Below are positions 9,706 through 18,815 of a stretch of DNA of 64,000 bases, one piece after another. The DNA lies in NCBI RefSeq assembly GCF_023195775.1, contig NZ_CP096205.1, positions 248,001 through 312,000 of the forward strand, read 5' to 3'. The stretch's first letter is position 1; every line of letters begins with the position of its first letter. The notes under the pieces were generated by a model. The model did not search any database and was not told where the DNA came from. It saw only the letters and a list, made by a program, of their open reading frames with translations. The DNA is from Flavobacterium azooxidireducens (GTDB lineage: Bacteria; Bacteroidota; Bacteroidia; Flavobacteriales; Flavobacteriaceae). A program made the position numbers and the translations under genes.

Positions 9706-9875
9706 TTTTTTATTATTTACCCCGCTGCAGCACGAATTCCTTCGTCTGGCATCTTAAATAAATCACTATATTTGGAGTAATCATTTTAAACAAGCTTTGG
9801 TATATCTAGCTAAATATTGATATATATTCGAAGTTTGTTTCATATATGAATGAGTTGATTACAAAACAAAAAAAA

Positions 9876-10637
9876 ATGAAACTCTACATCACATTATTCC
9901 TTCTATTCCTCTCCACAACGCTTTTTGCTCAAGAGCAATTTGTTTTGGATAACAGAACCGCTTATTGCACCCTATTTTTAAAAGACGGAAAACTGATTGG
10001 AACCTGTGAAAAAAGTTTTTTTACCGCCTTCGAGATTAATTTGACGAATCAAGAATTGGATAGCGTTAGTTTGTTTAAACAGCTTCCGTTAAGTGGCATT
10101 GCTAATGTTACCTATGTACCCAATTCGAAGGAAAATGTGGATTACAAACTCAAGGCAGAGTATGATGTAACGACTCGGGCAGGATTTCCTCAAATTCTTA
10201 TCAAAACAAGCGATGGATGGTTTGCAATGGATAATCTTAAAATCTATAGAGATCGTATTACCTTTGAAATGGATAATGACCCTGATCCTCCTATCACAAC
10301 AACTGATTTAATGGTTATCAATAAAACAATCACTTTACTTCAAGATGAAAAGCATTGGAACAGAAATGACGATAGAAGATGTAAAGATGATATTGAAAAT
10401 AAAATCTACAGCCTTTTTTGTGCTTTATATTCTGCATCTGTGGAAGTAGAAGGAGCATACAATCACAGAAGTGCCATTATGCAACGAATTAGAAAAACGA
10501 TTGTTGATATTTATCCAAACAAAGAATTACAACACCGCCTACAAGATTTTAATAATTTACCCGAAACTGACCATTCCGTTTTAATGGATTTACTGACTCG
10601 GGTAAAAAATCAAGTTAGTGAAAAGTTGAAAGAATAA
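9876..10637 (+). CDS. Exported protein of unknown function
   Basis: The frame opens at an ATG at 9846, but the ATG at 9876 gives a classical signal peptide (KLYITLFLLFLSTTLFAQ), so I place the start there. The mature protein of about 235 residues begins EQFVLDNRTAYCTLFL; the N-terminal half looks beta-rich, the C-terminal half helical (HRSAIMQRIRKTIVDIYPNKE). There are few cysteines and no recognisable catalytic motif. It stands alone, between the accessory segment and the tandem repeat array, and its promoter is not obvious. Confidence 0.7.
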   Translation: MKLYITLFLLFLSTTLFAQEQFVLDNRTAYCTLFLKDGKLIGTCEKSFFTAFEINLTNQELDSVSLFKQLPLSGIANVTYVPNSKENVDYKLKAEYDVTTRAGFPQILIKTSDGWFAMDNLKIYRDRITFEMDNDPDPPITTTDLMVINKTITLLQDEKHWNRNDDRRCKDDIENKIYSLFCALYSASVEVEGAYNHRSAIMQRIRKTIVDIYPNKELQHRLQDFNNLPETDHSVLMDLLTRVKNQVSEKLKE

Positions 10638-10720
10638 TGGTGGTCAAGCTCTTTAAAATCTTCATTAACGTCACAAATTCATTTATAAATTCAACATCAT
10701 CAAGCAAAGAATTTAAAAAA

Positions 10721-11290
10721 TAATCTCGCAAAGTCGCAAAGTCGCAAATTTTAAAATCTTCCCTTTGCGTCTCTGCGTCTTTGCGAGAAAAAATTTAGTA
10801 AATTTATAGCGAGCTATTTACAAAAAGAAAAGAATTCAAAAATAATCTCGCAAAGTCGCAAAGCCGCAAATTTTAAACCTCTCCCTTTGCGTCTCCGCGT
10901 CTTTGCGAGAAAAAAAAATTTATTTAAATTTATTGCGAGCTATTTACAAAAAGAAAAGAATTCAAAAATAATCTCGCAAAGTCGCAAAGCCGCAAATTTT
11001 AAAATCTTCCCTTTGCGTCTCTGCGTCTTTGCGAGAAAAAATTTAGTAAATTTATAGCGAGCTATTTACAAAAAGAAAAGAATTCAAAAATAATCTCGCA
11101 AAGTCGCAAAGCCGCAAATTTTAAACCTCTCCCTTTGCGTCTCCGCGTCTTTGCGAGAAAAAAAAAATTATTTAAATTTATTGCGAGCTATTTACAAAAA
11201 GAAAAGAATTCGAAAATAATCTCGCAAAGTCGCAAAGCCGCAAATTTTAAAATCTTCCCTTTGCGTCTCTGCGTCTTTGCGAGAAAAAAA
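10721..11290. repeat. Five-copy array of palindromic 122/126-bp repeats
   Basis: Units start at 10721, 10843, 10969, 11091 and 11217. Each contains a long imperfect palindrome: TCTCGCAAAGTCGCAAAG on the left, CGTCTTTGCGAGA on the right, about 70 bases in all, followed by a spacer with GCGAGCTATTTACAAAAAG. Two unit types alternate in the order A-B-A-B-A: type A has AATCTTCCC and GTCTCTGCG, type B has AACCTCTCCC and GTCTCCGCG. The last spacer runs into the start of the gene at 11328. Bases 10638-10720 hold nothing else. Confidence 0.92.
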
Positions 11291-11327
11291 ATTTAGTAAA
11301 TTTATAGCGAGCTATTTACAAAAAGAT

Positions 11328-11804
11328 ATGAAAACCCCTCACCAACTCGCCTCCCGTTTTCGTGAAGTCATTTTAAACGGCACTTGGGTGGCCAACACCA
11401 ACTTTAAAGCACAACTTTCCGGCACCGATTATAAAACGGTTACCACAGCATTAAGCGACCTCAACACTATTGCGGTGTTAGCACAACATATTCGTTATTA
11501 CATCAACGGAATAAATCAAGTATTCAAAGGTGGACCATTAGCCATTAAAGACAAATACAGTTTCGATTTTCCGCCAATCACCTCACAAGAACAATGGGAA
11601 AATTTTCTTGACACTTTTTGGAATGATTCAGAAATCTTTGCTAACTACGTTGAACAACTTTCCGAAGAACAACTTCAACACTATTTTACCGATGAAAAAT
11701 ACGGCACTTACTACCGAAATATAGACGGTATGATTGAACACAGTTATTATCATTTGGGACAAATTGTGTTAATCAAAAAGCTCATTTCAGCGAATAAAAA
11801 ATAA
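11328..11804 (+). CDS. DinB-like four-helix protein
   Basis: The ATG at 11328 gives MKTPHQLASRFREVILNGTW; the open frame extends back to 11277, but that part is the repeat array. The 158 residues look like a DinB/YfiT four-helix bundle: a helix with LNTIAVLAQHIRYYINGINQ and a final helix with MIEHSYYHLGQIVLIKKLI, whose histidines sit where the family binds a metal. Such proteins are often thiol- or damage-linked hydrolase or transferase relatives, mostly uncharacterised. Its leader lies in the last palindromic repeat unit, so expression may depend on that structure. Confidence 0.75.
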   Translation: MKTPHQLASRFREVILNGTWVANTNFKAQLSGTDYKTVTTALSDLNTIAVLAQHIRYYINGINQVFKGGPLAIKDKYSFDFPPITSQEQWENFLDTFWNDSEIFANYVEQLSEEQLQHYFTDEKYGTYYRNIDGMIEHSYYHLGQIVLIKKLISANKK

Positions 11805-11885
11805 ATCTATTATAAAATCTACAAAACAGTTAGGTAAAATAAAGCGTTGTAGGTGAGCAACTAAGCAAAAAGCACCTGTGATTTT

Positions 11886-11905
11886 TGTAACAAAAAAATG
11901 TTACA
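11886..11905. promoter_or_regulatory. Palindrome upstream of the hybrid sensor gene
   Basis: TGTAACA, six bases, TGTTACA: a perfect 7-base inverted repeat 67 bases before the start at 11973. The half-site TGTTACA recurs as TTGTTACA in the 21-bp-period repeat in front of the downstream operon, which suggests one regulator acts at both places. Confidence 0.45.
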
Positions 11906-11972
11906 TATTTACGATATAGAATGATTTTTATTAAGTAAAATTGTATAAATTTACTTAATAATTCATCATTTT

Positions 11973-14858
11973 ATGAAAAAAGCCTATCTACTTCTGTTTT
12001 TTATTTGCAGTTTTTCTTATGGACAATATGAGAAAGAAATTGATTCGTTGACTAAAATTATTTCATCAAAAAAAGATAACTTAGAAAAATCAAAAGCATA
12101 TGATGTCTTAATTCAACTCTATTTAGACATTGACTTAAAAATTGCAAAAAAACACATTCAAAGTTTATACGATTTAAACAAAAACAGCAATTGTATTGAA
12201 TGTGAAATTATAGCTGATTTAAACAATGGCTACTATCATGACATGCTCGCAGAAAACGAAAAATCTATTCAATATTTTGAAAGATGTTCTCAAAATTGTT
12301 TAAAAATAAACGACTATCAAAATTATGAATTAGCTCAAATGCAAATTGCACAAGACTATATAGCACTTCATAATCATGAAAAAGCAGAGTTAGTTTTGAA
12401 TAATGTTATAAATTTCAGTAAAAAACACAACTTAAAAGATAACCTTTATTTTCTATATTATTTAAAAGGAACTTTAAATGCTGATAGATCATACTACAAG
12501 TTAGGCTTAGAAAATTATATTCTCGCAGAAAAAACGTTATTGAAAACAAAACCAGAAGATTTAAGAACACAAATCGACATTATCAATATGATTGGTGTAA
12601 TTTATTCTAACATTGAAAATCATAATAAAGCAAGAGAATACAACAACAAAGCTATCAAAATAGCCGAAAAGCTAAATGATATGTCAATAAAAATGAATGT
12701 TATTCGAAATCGTGGTTTTATTGAATCGACAGCAAAAAATTATACTGCTGCATTACCATACTTATTGGAAGCATACGAATATCATAGTGAAACAAATAAT
12801 ATCAACCTAAAAGGAATGGGAGCATATTTTTTAGGAAGATGTTATTATGAATTAAAAAACTACACCAAATCGCTTGAATATTCTAATGAAGCAATAAAAA
12901 TCTATGAAAATTCGCAAAATAACATCGATTATGCAAGAGCATTAAACAATAGAGCGAGAATAGATTTAAAATTTAATAAGCTTGATGAAGCTAAAGAAGA
13001 TATTGAATTGTCTAAATCTTTAATGAAGAACAAACAGTCTCGGAATTATATCGAAATTCTAACTACAGAAATTGACTATTTAGTGAAATCTAATAATTTG
13101 AAAGAAGCAATTACATCTATAAATAGTAGAGATTCATTAAATACAATTTTGAAAAATAAAACAGACTTAACTAATCTTAATGAATTACAAACCATTTACG
13201 AAACAGAAAAAAAAGAACAACAAATCAAACTTCTATCTACTCAAAATGAATTAGCAGAAAAACAAAAATACATTTACATCGGATTACTCGGTTTGTTAGT
13301 CATTTTGGGAACAAGTTTATTCTACGGCTATCGAAATAAAATAAAAACTGCTCAAAAACTCAATGAATTAAACGAATTAAAATCTCGTTTTTTTGCCAAT
13401 ATTTCGCACGAATTTAGAACACCGTTGACATTGATTAAAAGTCCAGTGCAAAGTTTACAAGCTGAAATTTCAAATGAAAGTCAAAAAAGTAAATTGGATT
13501 TGATTGACAAAAATTCCAATAGAATGTTAGATTTAGTCGATCAACTTTTAGAACTTTCAAAGCTCGATAGTGGTAAATTACAACTCATTTTAAAAGAAGG
13601 AAATATTGGTTTGTTTTTAAATTCGATAGTAGAATCTTTTTCTTTTCAAGCCAAAGAAAATAAACTTTCATTTACTTCCACTATCGAAAAAAATTCAGAA
13701 AATCATCATTTTGATAAAGATGTGATTGAAAAAATAGTAACTAATTTACTTTCCAACGCTATTAAATATACATCTGAAAATGAAAAAGTTAGCTTTCAAT
13801 CTAAAATAGAAAATAATCAATTGCAATTAGTTGTTTCTAATTCAGGTTCTAAAATTAAAAAAGAAGAAATCAATAAACTTTTTGAACGATTTTATCAGAA
13901 AAAAGAAAACCATCAAGGTGTAGGAATCGGCTTGGCGTTAGTGAAAGAATTAGTAGAATTATACAAAGGAAAAATTGAAACAAATGTTGAAAATGGCATC
14001 TTGAGTTTTACAGTTCTACTACCATTAGAAAAATCTAATCAAAATGCTATTGTTGTTACAAAAGAAACTACACATTCACTAAATGATCAAAACACCAACG
14101 AATCAGAATTACCTATTCTTTTACTTGTAGATGACAATCAAGATGTAAGAACCATTTTAAAAGATATTTTCAAAGAAAACTATCAAATTATAGAAGCGGC
14201 AGATGGCGAACAAGCTTTAAAAATCGCCAAAAAAGAAATTCCGGATTGCATTATTTCCGATGTTATGATGCCAAAAATGGACGGATTTGAATTTACCAAA
14301 CAAATTAAAACCAACGAATTAACTTCGTTCATTCCGGTTATTCTGTTAACCGCAAAAACATCAGACGAAGCTCATTTGGAGGGATTAAAAAGTACTGCCG
14401 ATGCATTTTTAACCAAACCATTTAACAACGAAATCGTAAAAGCAACTGTCTTACAATTAATCGAAGAACGCAAAAAACTACACATACGTTATAGTCAAGA
14501 ATTGGTTTTACGCCCGGTGGATATTGTCATAAATTCGGTAGAAGAAAAATTTATTGAAAAATTGCAACTCATTTTAAACAAAGAATTAGCTAACTCAGAA
14601 TTTAGTTCAGACGACTTTGCTGCTTCCATCGGAATGAGTAGAATGCAGTTACATCGTAAATTGAAATCACTTTTAGGTGTTTCGACTTCCGAATTTTTAC
14701 GAAATGAACGCTTAAAAGCCAGCACAGAATTACTCAAAAAAGGTAAAGCAAATATATCCGAAATTGCTTATTCTGTCGGGTTTAATGATGTATCCTATTT
14801 TTCAAAATGCTTCAAAGAAATGTATCATTGCACTCCAACTGAATACATGGAAAAATAG
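11973..14858 (+). CDS. Hybrid two-component sensor kinase/AraC-type regulator with TPRs
   Basis: A one-protein signalling chain of 961 residues. Signal peptide 1-17 (AYLLLFFICSFSYGQ), a periplasmic helical region of TPR-type repeats to about 420 (for example YYELKNYTKSLEYSNEAIKI), one membrane helix at about 433-453, HisKA with the phosphorylated H479 in ISHEFRTPLTL, an ATPase with NLLSNAIKYTS and GVGIGLALVKEL, a receiver domain with D763 in SDVMMPKMDGF, and an AraC-type DNA-binding end with GVSTSEFLRNERL and EIAYSVGFNDVSYFSKCF. Typical Bacteroidetes HTCS proteins sense glycans through Reg_prop/Y_Y_Y propellers; here TPRs replace the propellers, so the ligand may be a protein or peptide. It directly precedes the secreted-protein operon at 15000-21057 and probably controls it. 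Confidence 0.93.
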   Translation: MKKAYLLLFFICSFSYGQYEKEIDSLTKIISSKKDNLEKSKAYDVLIQLYLDIDLKIAKKHIQSLYDLNKNSNCIECEIIADLNNGYYHDMLAENEKSIQYFERCSQNCLKINDYQNYELAQMQIAQDYIALHNHEKAELVLNNVINFSKKHNLKDNLYFLYYLKGTLNADRSYYKLGLENYILAEKTLLKTKPEDLRTQIDIINMIGVIYSNIENHNKAREYNNKAIKIAEKLNDMSIKMNVIRNRGFIESTAKNYTAALPYLLEAYEYHSETNNINLKGMGAYFLGRCYYELKNYTKSLEYSNEAIKIYENSQNNIDYARALNNRARIDLKFNKLDEAKEDIELSKSLMKNKQSRNYIEILTTEIDYLVKSNNLKEAITSINSRDSLNTILKNKTDLTNLNELQTIYETEKKEQQIKLLSTQNELAEKQKYIYIGLLGLLVILGTSLFYGYRNKIKTAQKLNELNELKSRFFANISHEFRTPLTLIKSPVQSLQAEISNESQKSKLDLIDKNSNRMLDLVDQLLELSKLDSGKLQLILKEGNIGLFLNSIVESFSFQAKENKLSFTSTIEKNSENHHFDKDVIEKIVTNLLSNAIKYTSENEKVSFQSKIENNQLQLVVSNSGSKIKKEEINKLFERFYQKKENHQGVGIGLALVKELVELYKGKIETNVENGILSFTVLLPLEKSNQNAIVVTKETTHSLNDQNTNESELPILLLVDDNQDVRTILKDIFKENYQIIEAADGEQALKIAKKEIPDCIISDVMMPKMDGFEFTKQIKTNELTSFIPVILLTAKTSDEAHLEGLKSTADAFLTKPFNNEIVKATVLQLIEERKKLHIRYSQELVLRPVDIVINSVEEKFIEKLQLILNKELANSEFSSDDFAASIGMSRMQLHRKLKSLLGVSTSEFLRNERLKASTELLKKGKANISEIAYSVGFNDVSYFSKCFKEMYHCTPTEYMEK

Positions 14859-14902
14859 ATAAATACCTTCTGTAAAGTGTTGATTTTATTGACTTTTAAC
14901 AC

Positions 14903-14944
14903 GTTGTTACAATAGTCATAATTGTTGTTACATTATTCATATTA
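14903..14944 (+). promoter_or_regulatory. Putative operator: two direct repeats with 21-bp period
   Basis: Bases 14903-14923 and 14924-14944 are direct repeats, identical at 17 of 21 positions; both begin GTTGTTACA. Two helical turns of spacing suits a dimeric AraC-type regulator. The site ends 55 bases before the start of the operon, leaving room for a promoter. There is no good TAnnTTTG box, as often with activated promoters. Confidence 0.6.
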
Positions 14945-14999
14945 CTGATGAAAGTTAAATTGGACATTTGCTTTGTTCAACATAACATTTATCAGTAAT

Positions 15000-15917
15000 A
15001 TGAAAAAAGTAACCTTACTGCTATTCTTAGTAGCAACACAATTCGTTAGTCACGGACAAGTTCCCGTAAACCAAAGTAGTAAAGTGGATGGATTGCGTCC
15101 CATTACTCCCACACAATCGAGTCCGAATGTAGTTACACCTGCTATTAAATCGGGTAATATTAACTACAATCCAAAATTACCAAATTCATCATCTAAAGGT
15201 TTTAAGTCAGTTGCCATAAATACAAGAAATGGTGGCGTTTGGATAATTGATGAAAATGATAGATTGAGAGGAACACATTTTCATTACCAAAGTTTAGGAA
15301 CAGCAACCATAACCAACAATAGTAAAGTTGAAAACCTTACTGTTGATGCCGGTGCAGTTTTGGTTCACAGTAAAGATGGTTTAGGTATGATGCGTGGTGG
15401 CAACGCAGACCCGGAACACGTGAGAAGAATTCAAGTGGGTGGACTCCCAGATTTTCCTATGCCAAACACAACCTATATTTATTGTGATACAGAAAGTACA
15501 GATAGATACTGGTATTTAAATGAGAAAAAATATATCAAATCGGCAAAGAACAGCACTCTATCTACCAATATTCCTCCCGAAAATGCAGCCAAAATGTTTA
15601 CGGCATACAACCGAAGATTTTTTATGATTGATATGGACGACAACTTATTAATGTGGAAACCAGGTTTTGAAGAATGGAAAAAAATGGGTGCAATCAAAGC
15701 AAAACACCTTACTACCGATGCCGGTTTAAGCACTCCTCTCTGGTACGTTGGAATTGACAACCTAGTGTATCAATTATCAACCGAAGAACCAACTCCTACT
15801 CCAATGAATGCCAAAGCAAAAGCTATTGCTGTGTTTGGAAGCCAACTTTATTACATTGGATTAGATGGCTTTTTGTACTTGAGAGTAAAAAATAACGACA
15901 TCAAAATAGAATTTTAA
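15000..15917 (+). CDS. Secreted beta-propeller-like protein
   Basis: The ATG at 15000 gives a signal peptide (KKVTLLLFLVATQFVSHGQ); the frame is open from 14973. After a Pro/Ser/Thr-rich linker (PITPTQSSPNVVTP), about 250 residues carry spaced repeats with a shared pattern: SVAINTRNGGVWIIDENDRL, LTTDAGLSTPLWYVGIDN, AIAVFGSQLYYIGLDGFLYL. The pattern 'strand-W/Y-x-I/V-D/G-x-D-x-L' recalls tectonin-type propellers, which bind sugars. That assignment is inference from pattern. First gene of a tight seven-gene or longer operon behind the hybrid regulator; the next gene starts 19 bases later. Confidence 0.7.
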   Translation: MKKVTLLLFLVATQFVSHGQVPVNQSSKVDGLRPITPTQSSPNVVTPAIKSGNINYNPKLPNSSSKGFKSVAINTRNGGVWIIDENDRLRGTHFHYQSLGTATITNNSKVENLTVDAGAVLVHSKDGLGMMRGGNADPEHVRRIQVGGLPDFPMPNTTYIYCDTESTDRYWYLNEKKYIKSAKNSTLSTNIPPENAAKMFTAYNRRFFMIDMDDNLLMWKPGFEEWKKMGAIKAKHLTTDAGLSTPLWYVGIDNLVYQLSTEEPTPTPMNAKAKAIAVFGSQLYYIGLDGFLYLRVKNNDIKIEF

Positions 15918-15936
15918 CAACCTAATATTAATTATC

Positions 15937-16731
15937 ATGAAAACAATTTTAAAATCAACAGCAACAATTTTAGTAGCAATTTTTAGCATTACAACTTCGG
16001 CACAAGTAATAAAATCGAGCTCTAACTCGGCTAGAAAAATAAAGCCGAATGTCGTGAAAATAACTCCTCCATCTAAACAAGAAAACATAAAACTAGAAGA
16101 CATAAATGAGTGGTTGTGTCCAAAAGAATTATTACGTGGCGACAGAGAGTATGATGGAAATGGACCAAGAGTAAAATGCGAAGTAAATATCCGCTTATCT
16201 TCTAACCAAAGAGAAATTTGGGCAGACATTAAATTGTGGGCACAAGAAACAGTTCACGATTGGAGTACGACAGAAGGTACATGGACCAGAAAAGTTTATG
16301 ATGCTCCTTACGGAAAAACAATTAATAAAATCGTTTCAAACACTGGCTCACGAACAGAATTTATTAGCCAAGCAGCCGGATTTCAATTTTTAGTTCCGGG
16401 TGCAGATGTTCAAGCAGGAATGAACAAGTTCTTTGAAGGTCACGCCATCCCTTTTGAAGTTTTGAAAGCTCATGGTGTAGTTCCTAAAGAAGTTATTGAT
16501 GCTCATGGTGCTCCACTAAAACTAACAGGCGAAGTAATAAATAATTTGGTTAGCTCCTATTTTAAAGGAAACACGGTTTACAAAGTTCCTTCACTTGATG
16601 GTGCATTGGTAAAATTCTTTCACATTGTTGGTGATACCGGCGGCGATGATATTAGCAATGATGACAATTGTAATGATGATACAAGAATCGAAAAAATTGA
16701 ATTCTTTCCTCTAACGGTTGAATTCAAATAA
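15937..16731 (+). CDS. Secreted protein of unknown function
   Basis: 264 residues with signal peptide KSTATILVAIFSITTSAQ. The mature protein has a Ser/Lys-rich N-terminal linker, a region around EWLCPKELLRGDREYDG, a tryptophan-rich central part (IWADIKLWAQETVHDW, GTWTRKVYDAPYGKTI) and an acidic C-terminal stretch, GDDISNDDNCNDDTR, that could bind calcium. I do not recognise the family. The three cysteines are too few for a large disulfide network. Second gene of the operon; 11 bases separate it from the next. Confidence 0.65.
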   Translation: MKTILKSTATILVAIFSITTSAQVIKSSSNSARKIKPNVVKITPPSKQENIKLEDINEWLCPKELLRGDREYDGNGPRVKCEVNIRLSSNQREIWADIKLWAQETVHDWSTTEGTWTRKVYDAPYGKTINKIVSNTGSRTEFISQAAGFQFLVPGADVQAGMNKFFEGHAIPFEVLKAHGVVPKEVIDAHGAPLKLTGEVINNLVSSYFKGNTVYKVPSLDGALVKFFHIVGDTGGDDISNDDNCNDDTRIEKIEFFPLTVEFK

Positions 16732-16742
16732 GCACATAAAAA

Positions 16743-17237
16743 ATGAAAAAAATAGTTCTATTACTACTTTTTTGCCAGACAACACTATTCGCTCAGGGCA
16801 ATTTATCGGGAGAATTTAAAAAGCTAATTGGTCTAACCTACTCGCAAGAAAAAGGAATTGATGGATTAAAAACATTTAGATATGAACAAGGAATTGTTTT
16901 GGGCGAACCGGTTAACGGCACTTTTTTTTCAACTCTAGAAGTTTACAGAAAAGGAAACTCATTTGTTGTTTTAGTATGCAAAAAAAAAGACAAAAACTCG
17001 GACAAGTATAGAATAATTGATGTGTTAAAAATTAATTCTAATCCAAAAAATCATGAGGTTAGAATTACCGATTGCACTAGAAAGAATGGCAGTTTAGATG
17101 AAAAAATTATAGCTGTGGTTTTTTCAGGTGCAAAAAGACAAGTAAAAATCATTAAAGAAGCATTTGTGTTAAAAGACATTCGCTTTGAAAAAATTACAAC
17201 CAAAGGAATTCGTTGCATCAACGAAGGAATTGATTAA
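16743..17237 (+). CDS. Small secreted protein of unknown function
   Basis: 164 residues starting with a signal peptide (KKIVLLLLFCQTTLFAQ). The mature part is about 145 residues, basic, beta-rich by appearance (TFFSTLEVYRKGNSFVVLV, then KIIAVVFSGAKRQVKII), and ends with a cysteine near the C-terminus (IRCINEGID). No family or catalytic motif is recognised. It is co-transcribed with its neighbours: 11 bases from the gene before and 17 from the gene after. Confidence 0.65.
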   Translation: MKKIVLLLLFCQTTLFAQGNLSGEFKKLIGLTYSQEKGIDGLKTFRYEQGIVLGEPVNGTFFSTLEVYRKGNSFVVLVCKKKDKNSDKYRIIDVLKINSNPKNHEVRITDCTRKNGSLDEKIIAVVFSGAKRQVKIIKEAFVLKDIRFEKITTKGIRCINEGID

Positions 17238-17254
17238 TCATTTAAAAATAAATC

Positions 17255-18028
17255 ATGAAAAAAATAATAAAAATACTATTGTTCATTGGTTTAACTTCTA
17301 ATTTAACCTATAGCCAATCTGTTAAACTAGATACTTTATTGGGTGCAAACGGACTTTTTAGCAAGTTTAAACCCAAAGAAATTTCAACTTCTCAAAAACT
17401 TTCTTTCAATTTAAAAATGACTTACGTAATGAAAGAAAAAAATGGAAAAACCACCGAAATGAGTGCCTATTTTAATACAAAACATGGCTATTTTGGAATA
17501 TTAAATTCAAAAAGTGATACACAGAAATTTAATACGGATGACAAAAACTTCAACTTTATGGTCTATTCACACTCATTAAAAAATTATGTGTTTTCTAATG
17601 ATAGGAAAGGAAATAAAACAGTGATGTCTATTCCTATAAATCCGCAAAACAATTTTAAAATGGAAAAAGTTTCCTTGAAAAAAGAAAATATTCCTTCCAA
17701 AAAATTTACCAGTTCTAACTTAGTTGGTTATCCATACAATAATTCTAAAAACACGGCAAAAGATAAAGTGATTGTTTATTTAAACGAAAAAACAGTTTCA
17801 ACAAAACCACAACAAAACAAGCAATTGAGTTTTGCTGGTTTAGGCTTTTTTCTTGTAGATGGAAAAACAGTACTAAGCATGTCTTTAGAAAACAATGGAA
17901 CAATAATCAGCATGTCTAAAATTGAAAAAGTTACCATCACCCTTAACGCTTCTGAATTCAAAAAAGAAGAAATGGAAGGCATGGACAAAGCTGTGGAAGA
18001 AATGATGAAAAACCTTAAAAAACAATAA
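17255..18028 (+). CDS. Secreted protein, possibly DUF4412-like
   Basis: 257 residues with signal peptide KKIIKILLFIGLTSNLTYSQ. The order of features (strand FNLKMTYVMKEKNGKTTEMSAYFNTKHGYFGI, then an internal Lys-rich linker, then LSFAGLGFFLVDGKTVLSM) resembles DUF4412-type proteins, which start with a beta region describing a soluble exported fold. Confidence in that family is low. The C-terminal helix is acidic/basic (EEMEGMDKAVEEMMKNLKKQ). Two bases separate its stop from the next start, so the pair is probably translationally coupled. Confidence 0.65.
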   Translation: MKKIIKILLFIGLTSNLTYSQSVKLDTLLGANGLFSKFKPKEISTSQKLSFNLKMTYVMKEKNGKTTEMSAYFNTKHGYFGILNSKSDTQKFNTDDKNFNFMVYSHSLKNYVFSNDRKGNKTVMSIPINPQNNFKMEKVSLKKENIPSKKFTSSNLVGYPYNNSKNTAKDKVIVYLNEKTVSTKPQQNKQLSFAGLGFFLVDGKTVLSMSLENNGTIISMSKIEKVTITLNASEFKKEEMEGMDKAVEEMMKNLKKQ

Positions 18029-18030
18029 CA

Positions 18031-18540
18031 ATGAAAACAATATATCAACAACAATCGGCACTAAAAATGGTTCTTTGCATGTTATTTTTAATGGCAACAC
18101 AAATTACATTTTCGCAAAAAAACAACCAAAAAGCAACTATAAACAAAGGGGCTGCTGTTGCTCCAAAAGTAACTACAACAAATTGCGACTGTGATAAAAT
18201 TGATTTTAAAATAAGAATTATCAAACTCAGCGAAGTAAAAAATGTAAGAACATACAGATTGCAACTAATTGATTTTGGAAATAAAAACAAATGCGACATC
18301 AAATTTATTAGCTTAAACTTTATTGGTCATCAATTGGTTCCGATGACATCTATGCGAAATCAAAATGTAGAAACAGCCTCCGATAATTCATACTCACTTT
18401 ATGAATTTGATTTTGACACCAAAAGCAATACGATAGAACCAGACGATGAAGCTCAAATTAAAGCAACAATTCAAATGAAAATAGGCAGTAAAACTTGTTT
18501 TATTAAAAACAAACAAACAACGTATTATAGCCGCATGTAA
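18031..18540 (+). CDS. Secreted protein of unknown function
   Basis: 169 residues. A longer than usual signal region (KTIYQQQSALKMVLCMLFLM, then ATQITFSQ) precedes a basic linker and a small domain starting TTNCDCDKIDFKIRIIKL, with a cysteine pair there and two further cysteines near CDIKFISL and TCFIKNKQ; disulfides are possible. The fold looks like a beta sandwich. No known family. Fifth gene of the operon, two bases after the previous one. Confidence 0.65.
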   Translation: MKTIYQQQSALKMVLCMLFLMATQITFSQKNNQKATINKGAAVAPKVTTTNCDCDKIDFKIRIIKLSEVKNVRTYRLQLIDFGNKNKCDIKFISLNFIGHQLVPMTSMRNQNVETASDNSYSLYEFDFDTKSNTIEPDDEAQIKATIQMKIGSKTCFIKNKQTTYYSRM

Positions 18541-18551
18541 TTTCTATTATC

Positions 18552-18815
18552 ATGGCTCAAAAAAAATATAATTATGAATCTAAAATTGATCAATTCCCTT
18601 CTAATAAAATTTATATCAATGTAAATAACATGGAAAAGGGTGATTATGAAATCAACATCATCAATCAGAATAAATTGATCAAAAAAACAACATTCAAAAA
18701 AAATAATCGTGAAAAAAATTCTAACCCTATTATTACTACTTCCATTCTTGGCTGTCGCACAAGTTGGAGTAAACACAACAACGCCAAAAGCAGCTTTGGA
18801 TGTAGAATCAACTAA
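18552..18815 (+). CDS. Small protein overlapping the next gene
   Basis: An 87-codon frame starting with an ATG 11 bases after the previous stop. The first 52 residues look genuine (YESKIDQFPSNKIYINVNN, then MEKGDYEINIINQNKLIKKT) and resemble the strand pattern of type IX sorting tails (GDYEINI, a short insert, then KLIKKTTFKK). The rest overlaps the signal-peptide codons of the next gene by 107 bases in another frame and is probably not constrained. It could be a small cytoplasmic or coupling peptide, or a fragment of an older gene. It lacks a signal peptide, unlike its neighbours. Confidence 0.5.
   Translation: MAQKKYNYESKIDQFPSNKIYINVNNMEKGDYEINIINQNKLIKKTTFKKNNREKNSNPIITTSILGCRTSWSKHNNAKSSFGCRIN

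Noticed and set aside
10721..11290. CRISPR-like array
   Set aside because: Units are long, palindromic and continuous, and the would-be spacers are themselves conserved; no cas genes.
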